Positions 8,538 to 18,685 are shown, counted from the stretch's first letter. The stretch: DNA of 64,000 nt from Duganella dendranthematis (GCF_012849375.1 NZ_CP051684.1:248001-312000); one strand, 5' to 3'. The notes: generated by a model from the sequence alone, not told the origin. Program-made: numbers and translations.

Positions 8538-11500
8538 GACGCGTCACCTTTGCCCTGACCTGGCGCTGGAGACAGCAGCGCCGCCTGGTGCGGGTCGCGC
8601 GGCGGCGCGCCGTTGAAGCGGCGGTTGACGCGGCGCGCCAGGCTGTCGAAGCCCAGGTAGATCACCGGCGTGGTGAACAACGTCAGCATCTGGCTGACAA
8701 TCAGGCCGCCGAAGATGGCCAGGCCCAGTGGACGGCGCAATTCGGCGCCCTCGCCCCAGCCCAGCATCAGCGGCACGGCGGCGAACAGCGCGGCCAGTGT
8801 CGTCATCAGGATCGGACGGAAACGCAGCAGCGCGGCCTGGTGGATCGCTTCACGCGGCGGCTTGCCTTCGTCGCGCTCCGCCTCGATGGCGAAGTCGATC
8901 ATCATAATGGCGTTCTTCTTGACGATACCGATCAGCAGGATGATGCCGATGATGCCGATCACGCCCAGGTCCTGGCCGGTGATCCACAGCGCCAGCAAGG
9001 CGCCGACGCCGGCCGACGGCAGCGTCGACAGAATCGTCAGCGGGTGGATATAGCTTTCATACAGCACGCCCAGCACGATATAGACGCAGACCACGGCGGC
9101 CAGGATCAGCCACAGTTGGTTGTTCAGCGAATTCTGGTACGCGCCGGATGCGCCGAGGAAGGTCAGCGTCACGGCGGACGGGAACTTGATCTCGGCGGCG
9201 GCCTGTTTGATGCTGTCCACCGCGGTGCCGAGCGAGACGCCCGGCGCGGTGTCGAAGCCCAGCGTGGTGGCCGGATACTGCGCCACGTGCGTTACCTGCA
9301 ATGGCGCTGTGCGTTCGGTCACGCTGGCTACCGCCGCCAGCGGCGTGGCCTTGCCGGAACCGGTGCGCAGCTGGAGGTTTTCCAGGTCGGCAGGGTATTA
9401 ATCGAATTGCGGCGCGCTTCCAGAATCACGCGATATTGGTTAGTCTCGGTGAAGATGGTCGAAACGATCCGCTGGCCGAAGGCGCTGTACAACGCGTCAT
9501 CGATCGATGCGGCGGTCACCGACAGGCGCGACGCGGTGTCGCGATCAACCGTGACGTAAGCAGCCGCCGAACTGGCGCCGACGTCGGAAGTGACGTTGCG
9601 CAGCTGGGCCTTGGTGCGCATCTGCGCTTCCAGCTTGGTGGCCCACTCGTTGACGGATGCGTTGTCCGCACCTTCAATCGATACGCGGAACTGGGTCGGG
9701 CCGGTTTCGGCGTCGATGGTCAAATCCTGCGTTGGTTGCAGATACAGCGTCAGGCCCGGAATCTCGGCCACATGCGCGCGCAGGCGCTCCATGATGTCCT
9801 GCTGATTGCCGCTGCGATCGTGCTTCAGGTTGATCAGCATGCTGCCGGTATGCAGCATGGTGTTGTTGGCTGCGTCCACGCCGACCACCGAGCTAAGGTT
9901 CTCGACCGCCGCATCTTGCAGGATTACCTGGGCAGCCTTCTGCTGCAGCTCCGCCATCTTGTCGTACGAGACAGCTTTGCCGGTTTCCAGGCGGGCCTGC
10001 AACTGGCCGGTATCCTGGGTCGGGAACAGGCCCTTCGGAATCACCACGTACAGCAGTGCCGTCAACAGCAAGGTGGCCAGCGCCACCAGCAGCGTCAGGC
10101 CGCTATGGTTGATCACCCAGGTCAGCGATTTGTCGTAATGACCAATCACCCAGTCGAAGAACTGCTGGAAGCGCACGGCGAAGCGCGACGGCTTTTCTTC
10201 GGCGTGGCTCTTCAACCAGCGGGCCGACATCATCGGCACCAGCGTCAGCGACACCACGGCGGAGATCAGAATGGTGATGGCCAGCGAGATCGCGAATTCG
10301 CGGAACAAACGACCCACCACGTCGCCCATGAACAGCAACGGAATCAGCACGGCGATCAGCGACACCGTCAGCGAAATAATGGTGAAGCCGATCTGCTTGG
10401 CGCCTTTGAGCGCGGCGGCCATCGGCGTTTCGCCCTCTTCGATGTAGCGGGCGATGTTCTCGATCATGACGATGGCGTCATCGACCACGAAGCCGGTGGC
10501 GATGGTCAGCGCCATCAGCGACAGGTTGTTCAGGCTATAGCCGAGCAAATACATCACGCCGCAGGTGCCGATCAGCGAAATCGGCACCGAAAGGCTGGCG
10601 ATGATGGTGGCGCGGATGCTGTGCAGGAAGGCGAAGATCACCAGCACCACCAGCACCACGGCCAGCACCAGTTCCATCTCCACGTGTTCGACGGAAGCGC
10701 GAATGCCGGTGGTGCGGTCGCTCAGCACCTCGACGTGGATCGCGCCCGGCAGGCCGGCCTGCAACTCAGGCAGGCGCGCCTTGATGGCGTCCACGGTGGC
10801 GATGACGTTGGCGCCAGGCTGGCGCTGCACATTGAGGATGATCGCCTGTTTCAGGCTGGATTTGGTGCCGGACCACGCGCCCAGTTCCACATTTTCCGCG
10901 CTGTCGATCACCTGGGCGACGTTGGAGAGGCGCACCGGGGCGCCGTTCTTGTAGGCCAGGATCAGGTCTTTATAGTCCTTGGCGGTCACCAGCTGGTCGT
11001 TGGCGTTGATGCTGTAGGCGCGGGTCGGGCCGTCGAAGCTGCCCTTGGCGCCATTGGCGTTGGCCGCCGTGATGGCGGTGCGCAGCGTGTCCAGACCGAG
11101 GCCATAAGACGCCAATGCGTTGGTGTCGGCCTGGATGCGGACCGCCGGACGCTGGCCACCGCTCAGGGTAATCAGGCCGACGCCCGACACCTGGCTCATT
11201 TTCAGCGCCAGGCGGGTGTTGACCACGTTCTGCACTTCGGTCAGCGGCATGGTGTCGGAGGTGATCGCCAGCGTCATCACCGGCGCGTCGGCCGGGTTAA
11301 CCTTGGCGTACACCGGCGGCGCCGGCAGGTCGGTCGGCAGCAGCGAGTTGCCGGCGTTGATCGCGGCCTGCACTTCCTGCTCGGCCACGTCCAGCGTCTG
11401 GCCCAGGCCAAACTGCAGCGTGATGATGGAAACGCCGGCGGCGCTGGTGGAGCTCATGCGCGACAGGCCGGCCATGGCGCCGAACTGGCGCTCCAGCGGC

Positions 11501-11694
11501 GCGGTCACGGTCTGCGCCATCACTTCCGGACTGCCGCCCGGGTACAGCGTTTGTACCTGGATGGTCGGGAAGTCCACCTGCGGCAGCGCCGACAACGGCA
11601 GGAACTTGAAGCCGACGATACCCGCCAGGACGATCGCCAGCATCAGCAGCGACGTCGCTACCGGACGCTGGATGAAGGGTGCGGATGGACTCAT
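8534..11694 (-). pseudogene. mdtB: RND efflux transporter, MdtB/MuxB-like, interrupted by a one-base frameshift
   Basis: Two adjoining minus-strand frames together make one RND transporter of about 1050 residues. The first (11694 to about 9390) starts MSPSAPFIQRPVATSLL and carries the DDAIVMIEN motif of helix 4. After [13 protein letters not shown] it leaves the family sequence and stops at 9328. The homologous sequence resumes in another frame at about 9388 ([20 protein letters not shown]) and continues to 8534, including [16 protein letters not shown] near the end. Restoring one base at 9388-9391 would rejoin the frames. Flanking four-base overlaps with mdtA and mdtC are intact. It may be a real inactivating mutation or a sequencing error; the absence of other damage favours recent origin. 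Confidence 0.88.
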
Positions 11695-13019
11695 TGCTTC
11701 GCTGCGCCTTCCTTGTTGCGACGGCGATGCTCGCCGTTTGGCGACGATGCGGCGCCGGCCGCGCCAGCGCCCTGACCTTTGGCGCCCGGCAGCGTGACCT
11801 TGGCGCCTTCTTTCAGGCGGTCGGCGCCTTCGGTGATCACCTGTTCGCCCAGTTTCAGGCCGTCGGTGACCTGCACTTTGTCGACCGTGGCGACGCCGCG
11901 CGTGACCGGACGCACGGTGACAGTCTTGTCCTCTTTCAGCACGTAGACGAAGTCGCCGCTGTTACCGTGGCGCAGTGCGTTCACCGGCACCATGACGGCA
12001 TCCTTGATGGTGTTCAGTTCCAGACGCACGTTGACGAACTGGCTCGGGAACAGCGTCAGCTTGGTGTTGGCGAAGCGCGCCTTGGCCTTGACGGTACCGG
12101 TCTGGGTGTCGATCTGGTTGTCCATAGCTTTGAAGGCGCCGCTATCCAGCGTCGCGGTGCGGGTGCGGTTCAAAGCCAGCGCCGGCAAGGTGGCGCCGTC
12201 GTTGACGCGCTGCGCCACGCCCGGCACGCTGTCCTGCGGGATCGAGAACTCAACGTCGATCGGCGACAGCTGGGTAATCACGGCCAGGCCGCCGGTGTCG
12301 CTGGAGCTGACCAGGTTACCGATATCGACCACGCGCAAACCCACGCGACCGGAGATCGGCGCCACCACCTTGGTGTAGCCCAGATTGATTTTGGCCGTGC
12401 CTTCGGCCGCTTTATCGGTCAGCACCGTGCCTTCCAGTTGCTTGACCAGCGCCGCCTGCGTATCCACGTCCTGGCGGGCGATCGAATCCTGGGTCAACAG
12501 GGTGCGATAGCGGTTCAGCGTCAGCTTGGCGTTTTCCAGCTGCGCTTCATCGCGCTGGCGGTTACCGGTGGCCTGCATCAGCGCCATTTCGAACTGGCGC
12601 GGATCGATCTGCGCCAGTACCTGGCCGGCCTTGACCATCTGCCCTTCTTTGAACAAGACCGATTGCAGGATGCCGGACACCTGCGGACGCACCGTGGTGG
12701 TGGCAGCCGCCGTCACGGTGCCGAGGGCTTCCAGCGTCACCGGCACGTCGGCTTTTTCAGCCGTGGCCACACCAACCGTGGTCGCCGGCATGCGGCGGCC
12801 ACCTGCACCACCACCAGGGCCGCCAGGACCACCGGGACCGCCTGGGCCAGGACCGCCCGCACCTTGTGCACCGGGCGCGCCGCCTGCTGGCTGGTGCGTC
12901 AGATACCACGCCAATCCCCCTAAAGCCGCCATCACGGCGACGGCAATCACGCTGCCGAGTAGCTTGCGGCTGCGTTTGGGAGGTTTGGCATTCAAAGTCG
13001 GCTTGGCTTGCGAATCCAT
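11691..13019 (-). CDS. mdtA: RND efflux periplasmic adaptor, MdtA/MuxA-like
   Basis: This 442-residue membrane fusion protein links the inner-membrane pump to the outer-membrane channel. An N-terminal membrane anchor (about residues 18-40) is followed by a Gly/Pro-rich linker of repeated GGPG units. Then come the lipoyl half-motif GTVTAAATTTVRPQVSGIL, the helical hairpin, the second lipoyl half and the beta-barrel PISGRVGLRVVDIGNLV. I chose the ATG at 13019 because AAGGAT lies just upstream; an in-frame ATG 45 bases earlier lacks such a site. It is the first gene of the efflux operon, diverges from a two-component pair, and its stop overlaps mdtB by four bases. The glycine linker is longer than usual for the family. 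Confidence 0.92.
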   Translation of the reverse strand: MDSQAKPTLNAKPPKRSRKLLGSVIAVAVMAALGGLAWYLTHQPAGGAPGAQGAGGPGPGGPGGPGGPGGGAGGRRMPATTVGVATAEKADVPVTLEALGTVTAAATTTVRPQVSGILQSVLFKEGQMVKAGQVLAQIDPRQFEMALMQATGNRQRDEAQLENAKLTLNRYRTLLTQDSIARQDVDTQAALVKQLEGTVLTDKAAEGTAKINLGYTKVVAPISGRVGLRVVDIGNLVSSSDTGGLAVITQLSPIDVEFSIPQDSVPGVAQRVNDGATLPALALNRTRTATLDSGAFKAMDNQIDTQTGTVKAKARFANTKLTLFPSQFVNVRLELNTIKDAVMVPVNALRHGNSGDFVYVLKEDKTVTVRPVTRGVATVDKVQVTDGLKLGEQVITEGADRLKEGAKVTLPGAKGQGAGAAGAASSPNGEHRRRNKEGAAKQ

Positions 13020-13175
13020 CGTTATCCTTTTTCTAGGCGTGCGTGTCCATGGCAAACGCGCCATGGAATCAATGCGTGGACTCTAGCACAAGGTCTTGCC
13101 GCTGTCTGTCGGCCTTTGTCTGGGGTTACAATCTCGCTACAAATCAAGGACTTTGCGCATTTATCGTTAAACTAC

Positions 13176-13191
13176 CTTTACATATCTTTAC
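13176..13191. promoter_or_regulatory. Candidate response-regulator box between efflux operon and regulator genes
   Basis: CTTTAC occurs twice in direct repeat (13176-13181 and 13186-13191) with a ten-base period, the geometry favoured by OmpR-family dimers. It lies in the 242-base divergent region between mdtA and the response regulator gene. The remainder of that region is comparatively AT-rich and presumably holds both promoters. I see no riboswitch or RNA gene in it. Confidence 0.3.
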
Positions 13192-13261
13192 CGGACCGAC
13201 ATCGCTCCTACACGCGTGCGCGGCATACTGGCCGCACTCACCGTAGCGTAGAATTAATCGC

Positions 13262-13999
13262 ATGAATCCTGTAGACCGAATTTTGCTGGTAGAAGACGAC
13301 CCGCGCCTGGCCGAGATGCTCACCGAATACCTGGGCCAGTCCGGCTTTCGCGTGCTGCACGCGCCCACTGGACGCATCGCCATGGACCATATCGCCGCCT
13401 CCGAGATCGACGCTGTCATCCTCGACCTGATGCTCCCGGATATGGATGGCCTGGACGTGTGCCGCCAACTGCGCGCCACCTCCGACGTGCCGGTGCTGAT
13501 GCTGACCGCGCGCGGTGACGCCATCGACCGCATCGTCGGCCTGGAAATCGGCGCCGACGACTACCTGCCCAAGCCTTTCGAACCGCGTGAACTGCTGGCG
13601 CGCCTGCGCGCCATCCTGCGTCGCCGCGTCGACGTGCGCCACCTGGACACGCCACCCGGCGCCGGCCAGCGCACACAACCCGGCCAGGACGAGCTCCTGC
13701 GCTTCGGCCGGCTGGAAGTCGACCCGGCCGCCCATGCCGCCCGGCTGGACGGCGTGCCGTGCGAGCTGACCGCCTACCAGTTCGACCTGCTGCTGGTGCT
13801 GGCCAAACACGCCGGCCGCGTGCTGTCGCGCGACGCGCTGATGGATTTACTCAAGGGCGAACCGCTGGAAGCCTTCGACCGCTCGATCGACGTGCATATG
13901 TCGCGCATACGCGCCGCTGTTGAAGACGATCCCAAAAAGCCGCGCCGCATCATCACCGTGCGCGGCGCCGGCTACCTGTTCGCCAAGGTGCAGGACTGA
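13262..13999 (+). CDS. OmpR/PhoB-family response regulator
   Basis: The 245-residue protein has an N-terminal receiver domain with the acidic pair Asp12/Asp13, phosphoacceptor Asp55 (VILDLMLPDMDG), Thr82 and Lys104 (LPKPFEP). A C-terminal winged-helix DNA-binding domain ends in the typical ITVRGAGYLF. It is the transcription factor of the histidine kinase encoded immediately downstream, whose ATG overlaps its stop by one base (TGATG). It diverges from the mdtABC-type operon, so a role in controlling that pump is plausible but is inferred only from position. No strong Shine-Dalgarno precedes the ATG. Confidence 0.93.
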   Translation: MNPVDRILLVEDDPRLAEMLTEYLGQSGFRVLHAPTGRIAMDHIAASEIDAVILDLMLPDMDGLDVCRQLRATSDVPVLMLTARGDAIDRIVGLEIGADDYLPKPFEPRELLARLRAILRRRVDVRHLDTPPGAGQRTQPGQDELLRFGRLEVDPAAHAARLDGVPCELTAYQFDLLLVLAKHAGRVLSRDALMDLLKGEPLEAFDRSIDVHMSRIRAAVEDDPKKPRRIITVRGAGYLFAKVQD

Positions 14000-15267
14000 T
14001 GAAGCGTCGCTTTAATCTTCCGCCTATCGGCCTGCCGCGCCTCTACTTCCGCTTTTACGTCGCGCTGCTGGTGATCCTGGCGATCTTCGCCTTCGCCACG
14101 CTGGAAATCTGGAACCGCACCGGCAGCCCGCTGGAGCGCTCCAACGCCACACTGGCGCAAGTAATGCAGAACGTGCTGGCGCCGCCCGACGCCCCGCCCG
14201 ATATGCAGCAGGCCGCACTGGCGCGCGTCGCCGCTAACCTGAATGACGCCCACATGACGCTTTACACGCGCGACTGGCGCCCGCTGGCCGTGGTGGGAGA
14301 CCTGATCCCGGCGCGTCACTGGCGCCGCCAGGGCGTGACCGGTCCGCCGCCGGAATCGTTTGTGCGTTTGCCGGACGGCCGCAAGCTGCTGTCCAGCGAA
14401 CCGCTGGGCTTCACGCGGCCCAAGGCCATGCTGCATAACGCCCTGCTGCTGGTGGCGCTGGGCATCGGCGTGGCGGCCTTCCCGCTGGTGCGGCATTTGA
14501 CCAAGCGGCTGGAACGGCTGCAAATCGGCGTCGAAAAACTCGGCGCCGGCGATTTCACCGCGCGCGTGCCGATCGAAGGCAAGGACGAAGTGGCGCGGCT
14601 GGCGCAAAGTTTTAACCGCGCCGCCGACCAGATCGAACAGCTGGTTGGCGCGCACAAGACGCTGCTGGCCAACGCCTCACACGAATTGCGCACGCCGTTG
14701 GCTCGCATCCGGCTGGCGCTGGAGCTGATCCCGGAAGGCATCGACCCGAAACGGCGCAAGGGCCTGGAACAGGACATCGCCGAACTGAATCACCTGCTGG
14801 ATGAAATCCTGCTGGCCAGCCGCCTCGGCGCGATCCCGGAAAACACCGACACTGAAGAACTGGACCTGCTGGCCTTGGCGGCGGAAGAATGCGCGCGCTA
14901 CGACGACACCATGCTGGATGGCGAGTCCGCCGTGATGCGGGGCGATCCTCGCCTGCTGCGCCGACTGCTGCGCAATTTGCTGGAGAACGCACACCGCCAC
15001 GGCGTGCCGCCGGCCAGCGTGCGCATCATTTGCGCTAATAATGTGGCGACGTTGCGGGTATGGGATGAGGGTCCAGGCGTACCGGATCCGGAATTCGAGC
15101 GCGTATTCGAGCCCTTCTTCCGCCGTCGCGGCACGCTGGATAACAATGGCGCCGGATTGGGTCTGGCACTGGTGCGCCAGATCGCCCGGCGCCATGGAGG
15201 CGAAGCCCGCTGCGCCCTGATGCGGGATGGACGCAGCTGCTTCGAGGTGGAGTTGCCGCTAGCCTGA
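13999..15267 (+). CDS. Membrane sensor histidine kinase (HAMP-HisKA-HATPase)
   Basis: The 422-residue kinase has a first membrane helix at about residues 17-37 and a periplasmic sensor loop of about 105 residues. A second helix at 146-166 is followed by a HAMP linker. The dimerisation helix carries phospho-accepting His228 (NASHELRTPLARIR). The ATP-binding domain has the N box LLRNLLENAHRHG, G1 box WDEGPGVPD and G2 box GAGLGLALV. It resembles CpxA/RstB-type envelope sensors. It is coupled to the response regulator by a one-base overlap. The periplasmic loop is rich in Pro and Ala and gives no clue to the ligand. Confidence 0.93.
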   Translation: MKRRFNLPPIGLPRLYFRFYVALLVILAIFAFATLEIWNRTGSPLERSNATLAQVMQNVLAPPDAPPDMQQAALARVAANLNDAHMTLYTRDWRPLAVVGDLIPARHWRRQGVTGPPPESFVRLPDGRKLLSSEPLGFTRPKAMLHNALLLVALGIGVAAFPLVRHLTKRLERLQIGVEKLGAGDFTARVPIEGKDEVARLAQSFNRAADQIEQLVGAHKTLLANASHELRTPLARIRLALELIPEGIDPKRRKGLEQDIAELNHLLDEILLASRLGAIPENTDTEELDLLALAAEECARYDDTMLDGESAVMRGDPRLLRRLLRNLLENAHRHGVPPASVRIICANNVATLRVWDEGPGVPDPEFERVFEPFFRRRGTLDNNGAGLGLALVRQIARRHGGEARCALMRDGRSCFEVELPLA

Positions 15268-15283
15268 GCTAGCGTTCCATGGA

Positions 15284-15301
15284 TTCCCGCGTGCGCGGGA
15301 A
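15284..15301. repeat. Short palindrome, possible bidirectional terminator or dispersed repeat
   Basis: TTCCCGC and GCGGGAA flank a four-base GTGC loop. The hairpin sits between the converging ends of the sensor kinase gene and sppA. Similar hairpins of the form TTCCCGC...GCGGGAA are common dispersed intergenic elements in betaproteobacteria. No T tract follows, so termination would be weak. Confidence 0.5.
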
Positions 15302-15306
15302 CGACG

Positions 15307-17199
15307 TTATGGCGATTCGCACAGGCAGTGGGTGATCGCGGTGAACGGCTTGTGCTGCGCCGTGATCTCCGTCAGCCAGCCCAGGTCATTGGCGATGCCG
15401 GTGGCCGCGCTTGGCGGCAGACCGGTGGTGGCCGCAGCGCCCAGTTTCAGTTGCGACGATACAGCCTGCGCCACCGCTTGCGCCGTGCCGCCGCCGATCA
15501 TCTCCACAAAGCGGTCAAACTTGCTGATGTCACGCTCGACATACACCACGCGGTAATCGGCCGGCAGTTTGGCACGGGCGGCGGCCGATTTCAGCGCGTC
15601 GCCATAGCTGCCCAGACGGTCGACCAGACCGCGATCCTTGGCCTGCGCGCCAGTCCACACACGGCCCTGCGCCACTTCATTGATCTTCTCCGGCGTGGTC
15701 TTGCGCGCCTGTGCCGCCTTGGTGGTGAACTCGGCGTAGATATGGTTGATGCTGCCCTGGATCACCTGGCCGAAGCGCGGGTCCAGTGGACGCAGCGGAT
15801 TGCCGGCGTCACCCAGCCAGGTGGTCGGCTGGCCGGCGGTGTGGATGCCCAGCTTGTCGATCACCTTGTCGGCGGTCGGCAGGATGGCGAACACGCCGAT
15901 CGAACCGGTGATGGTGGTCGGTTCGGCGATTACTTCGTCCGACGACATCGAAATCCAATAGCCGCCGGAAGCCGCCACGTTACCCATCGAAACCACCACC
16001 GGCTTGCCGGCGGCGCGCGTCAGTTCCAGCTCGCGGCGGATCAGCTCCGAAGCGAAGGCGCTGCCGCCTGGCGAATCGATGCGCAGCACCACGGCCTTGA
16101 TGTTGCTGTCTTCACGCGCCATGCGGATCAGCTTCGAGGTCGAATCGCCGCCGATCGAGCCGGGACCGGCGCTGCCGTCGCTGATCTCGCCCTGCGCCAC
16201 GATCACGCCGACTGCATCGCCGGTCAGCTTGTGCGGCACGCGCGCCAGGTATTCGTCAAACGCCACCTGGCGGAAGCTCTTGGCGTCCGTATCGGCGGCG
16301 CCACGCTTGATCATCATCTGGCGGATTTCATCCTTGGTCTTCAGGCCGTCGACCAGCTTCTCGGCCAGCGACAGCTTGGCCAGGTCGCCATTCACCGCCG
16401 CCACTTGCGTCGGCAGGTCGTCGATGGTTTTCATGATCTGGCCTTGCGGCAGCTTGCGCGCTTTCTCGACGTTGTCGGTGTACGACGCCCACAGCGCATT
16501 GTTCAGGTACGAATCGGCCTCGCTGGCAGCCTGCGACGGGCCGTTGGCGATGTACGGCTCGCCGAAGCTCTTGTAGGTGCCGACGCGCAGCAGGTTGACC
16601 GTCACGCCCAGCTTGTCCAGCGCATCGCGGTAGTAATTGCGATAGCGGCCGAAACCTTCGATCATCACCATGCCCATCGGATGCAGATAGACCTCGCTGG
16701 CATGCGCGGCCAGCAGGTACTGGCGCTGGTCATAGCTAGCGCCCCAGGCGATGACCGGCTTCCCGGCAGCCTTGAAGCGGTCGATGGCGGCCGCCACTTC
16801 GCGCAGCGAAGCCTGGCCGGCGCCTTGCAGGTCGTCGGTCAGCAGCACGGCGGATTCCACGTTCGGGTCCTTGGCGGCGGTGTCCAGTACGGCCAGCACG
16901 TCGCGCAGCTGGATCATCTTGTGCACTTCGCCGCCGCGGGCGTTGGCCAGCAGCGCTTCCGTGGCGTTGACGCTGGACTGTTCGACCAGTTGGCCCTTCA
17001 GGTCCAGCACCAGCGTGGTTTTCGGTTGCAGCGGCTTGGCGCCGCCACCGAAGATGGCGTACAGCAGGATCAGCACAATGGCCAGGAAAATCAGGTTCAG
17101 CACCGTACGGCGGGTGGCGTCGATCGAACGCCAGACAAAAGAAAAACCGCGACGAACAAAGGACCGCGGTTTTTGCGGGGATTGCGGGGACTGACTCAT
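15307..17199 (-). CDS. sppA: Signal peptide peptidase SppA, 67K type (protease IV)
   Basis: This 630-residue inner-membrane serine protease degrades cleaved signal peptides. A single N-terminal membrane helix (about residues 35-52, LIFLAIVLILLYAIF) anchors it. Two tandem SppA domains follow. The catalytic dyad is split between them: Lys210 in VGTYKSFGEPY and Ser411 in NVAASGGYW, matching the positions in the Escherichia coli enzyme. I chose the ATG at 17199, preceded by GGAG, over an in-frame GTG six bases upstream. The C-terminus ends with a short Cys-containing tail (THCLCESP) that is not part of the conserved fold. Confidence 0.95.
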   Translation of the reverse strand: MSQSPQSPQKPRSFVRRGFSFVWRSIDATRRTVLNLIFLAIVLILLYAIFGGGAKPLQPKTTLVLDLKGQLVEQSSVNATEALLANARGGEVHKMIQLRDVLAVLDTAAKDPNVESAVLLTDDLQGAGQASLREVAAAIDRFKAAGKPVIAWGASYDQRQYLLAAHASEVYLHPMGMVMIEGFGRYRNYYRDALDKLGVTVNLLRVGTYKSFGEPYIANGPSQAASEADSYLNNALWASYTDNVEKARKLPQGQIMKTIDDLPTQVAAVNGDLAKLSLAEKLVDGLKTKDEIRQMMIKRGAADTDAKSFRQVAFDEYLARVPHKLTGDAVGVIVAQGEISDGSAGPGSIGGDSTSKLIRMAREDSNIKAVVLRIDSPGGSAFASELIRRELELTRAAGKPVVVSMGNVAASGGYWISMSSDEVIAEPTTITGSIGVFAILPTADKVIDKLGIHTAGQPTTWLGDAGNPLRPLDPRFGQVIQGSINHIYAEFTTKAAQARKTTPEKINEVAQGRVWTGAQAKDRGLVDRLGSYGDALKSAAARAKLPADYRVVYVERDISKFDRFVEMIGGGTAQAVAQAVSSQLKLGAAATTGLPPSAATGIANDLGWLTEITAQHKPFTAITHCLCESP

Positions 17200-17239
17200 C
17201 AACACTCCAGTGGTTGCGTAATTTGCAATGATAATACCG

Positions 17240-18685
17240 CTACAGCGGCTTTTTGGAAATGACCAGCAGGCCGGCGAACACCAGCAAGCCGTTCAGGATA
17301 AGCAATTCAAGCCCGATCCGATAGCTTCCAAACAGCGATTGCTGATTAAAATCAATAACATAGCATAGTAGCGGCCCGGCCAGCGCCACGACTGGCACCC
17401 AGCGGTCACGCACTGCACGGCGGGTCAGGATACCGAAGGCGAATAGGCCCAACAATGGGCCATAGGTGTAGCCGGTCAGCTTCAGCACCAGGCCGACCAT
17501 GCTGGCGTTGTCCACCCACTTAAACACCAGCACCAGCGCCAGGAAGATGGCGCAGAACGTCAGGTGCACGCGGTGGCGCAGGCGTTTGCGGCTGGCTTCC
17601 GTCAGGTCGCTGCGGCGCTGCACGCCGAGGATGTCGATACTAAAGCTGGAGGTCAGCGCAGTCATGGCGCCGTCGGCGCTGGGAAACAGCGCCGAGATCA
17701 GGCCGACGAAAAAGATCAGCTGCAACGCGGCCGGCATCTGGCCCATCACCACCGCCGGGAACAGCTTGTCCCCTACCGCGGTTACACCGGCCGTCGGCGC
17801 GTACAGGTACAGCAACCCGCCAAGGTACATGAACAGTACCAGTACAGCGGTCAGTACAGCGGTGGTCAGCAGCATGTTCTTCTGCGAGTCGCGCAGCGTT
17901 TGCACCGAGATGTTCTTCTGCATGGTCTCCTGGTCCATGCCGGTCATGGCCAGGACGATGAAGAAGCCGGCCAGCAGTTGCTTCCAGAAGTTGGCCGGGC
18001 TGTCGATGGACGTGGTGATCACCCGCGTCAGTCCGTGCGCCTGCATTTGCGCGAAGCTGTCCAGCGGGCCGAGGTGCATGGTGTGCAGCAGCCACCCAGC
18101 ACAGATCACCAGGCCCAGCACCATGCCGGTGGTTTGCAGCGTGTCGGTCCAGACAATGGTCTTGACGCCGCCTTCGTAGGTGTACAGCAGGATCATGGCG
18201 AGAATGACGGTGGTAGTCAGCCAGAACGGCACGCCCATGCTGTCGAGGATCGTCAATTGCAGGATGTTGACCACCAGGTACAGCCGCGCAGAGGCGCTCA
18301 GCAGGCGCGAGATGATGAAGAACGCGGCGCCGCTCTGGTAGGCGCGCTGGCCGAGACGTTGCTCTAGATAGGTATAGATCGAGGTCAGCTTGAGACGGTA
18401 GTACAGCGGCAGCAGGATGAAGGTGACGGCGATATAGCCCAGCACATAGCCAAGTATCACTTGCAGGTAGCCGAAACCATCGCGGCCGACGGCGCCGGGA
18501 ACGCTGATGAACGTCACCCCGCTCAGCGTGGTGCCGACCATGCCGAACGCCACCAGCATCCAGTTACTGCGCTTGTTACCGATGAAGAAGCTGTCGTTGT
18601 TGGCGTTGCGGGAGGTGCGCCAGGCTACGATCAGCAGCACGGCGAAATAGGCGGAGACGAGGCAAAACAGCGAGACTGCGGACAT
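17240..18685 (-). CDS. Sodium:solute symporter (SSS family)
   Basis: The 481-residue protein is strongly hydrophobic, with about 13 predicted membrane helices, and fits the SSS/SLC5 length. Family landmarks are the start VSAYFAVLLIVAWRTSRNANNDSFFIGNK, seen in two short parts (ILIVAWRTSR-like helix end and SFFIGNK), the sodium-site segment GTTLSGVTFISVPG, the loop GGVKTIVWTDTLQ and the later SALFPSADGAMTALTSSFSID. The transported solute cannot be read from sequence; closest general resemblance is to uncharacterised SSS members rather than PutP or PanF. It stands alone between sppA and an MFS gene, all on the minus strand, 40 bases upstream of sppA, so cotranscription with sppA is possible. Confidence 0.88.
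   Translation of the reverse strand: MSAVSLFCLVSAYFAVLLIVAWRTSRNANNDSFFIGNKRSNWMLVAFGMVGTTLSGVTFISVPGAVGRDGFGYLQVILGYVLGYIAVTFILLPLYYRLKLTSIYTYLEQRLGQRAYQSGAAFFIISRLLSASARLYLVVNILQLTILDSMGVPFWLTTTVILAMILLYTYEGGVKTIVWTDTLQTTGMVLGLVICAGWLLHTMHLGPLDSFAQMQAHGLTRVITTSIDSPANFWKQLLAGFFIVLAMTGMDQETMQKNISVQTLRDSQKNMLLTTAVLTAVLVLFMYLGGLLYLYAPTAGVTAVGDKLFPAVVMGQMPAALQLIFFVGLISALFPSADGAMTALTSSFSIDILGVQRRSDLTEASRKRLRHRVHLTFCAIFLALVLVFKWVDNASMVGLVLKLTGYTYGPLLGLFAFGILTRRAVRDRWVPVVALAGPLLCYVIDFNQQSLFGSYRIGLELLILNGLLVFAGLLVISKKPL

Noticed and set aside
5715..8558. Plus-strand open frame of 947 codons opposite mdtC
   Set aside because: It is antisense to a strong RND gene, is rich in Arg, His and Gln, has no domain, and arises from high GC at third positions.
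9388..9395. Programmed frameshift in mdtB
   Set aside because: No slippery heptamer or downstream structure is evident; a simple one-base loss is the better explanation.
9301..11775. Plus-strand open frame of 824 codons opposite mdtB
   Set aside because: Same reasons: antisense shadow with Arg/His/Gln-rich composition and no ribosome site.
17231..17259. Promoter of sppA within the end of the symporter gene (TTTCCA, 17 bases, TATTAT on the minus strand)
   Set aside because: The -10 is reasonable but the -35 is weak and lies in coding sequence; not strong enough to list as a feature.
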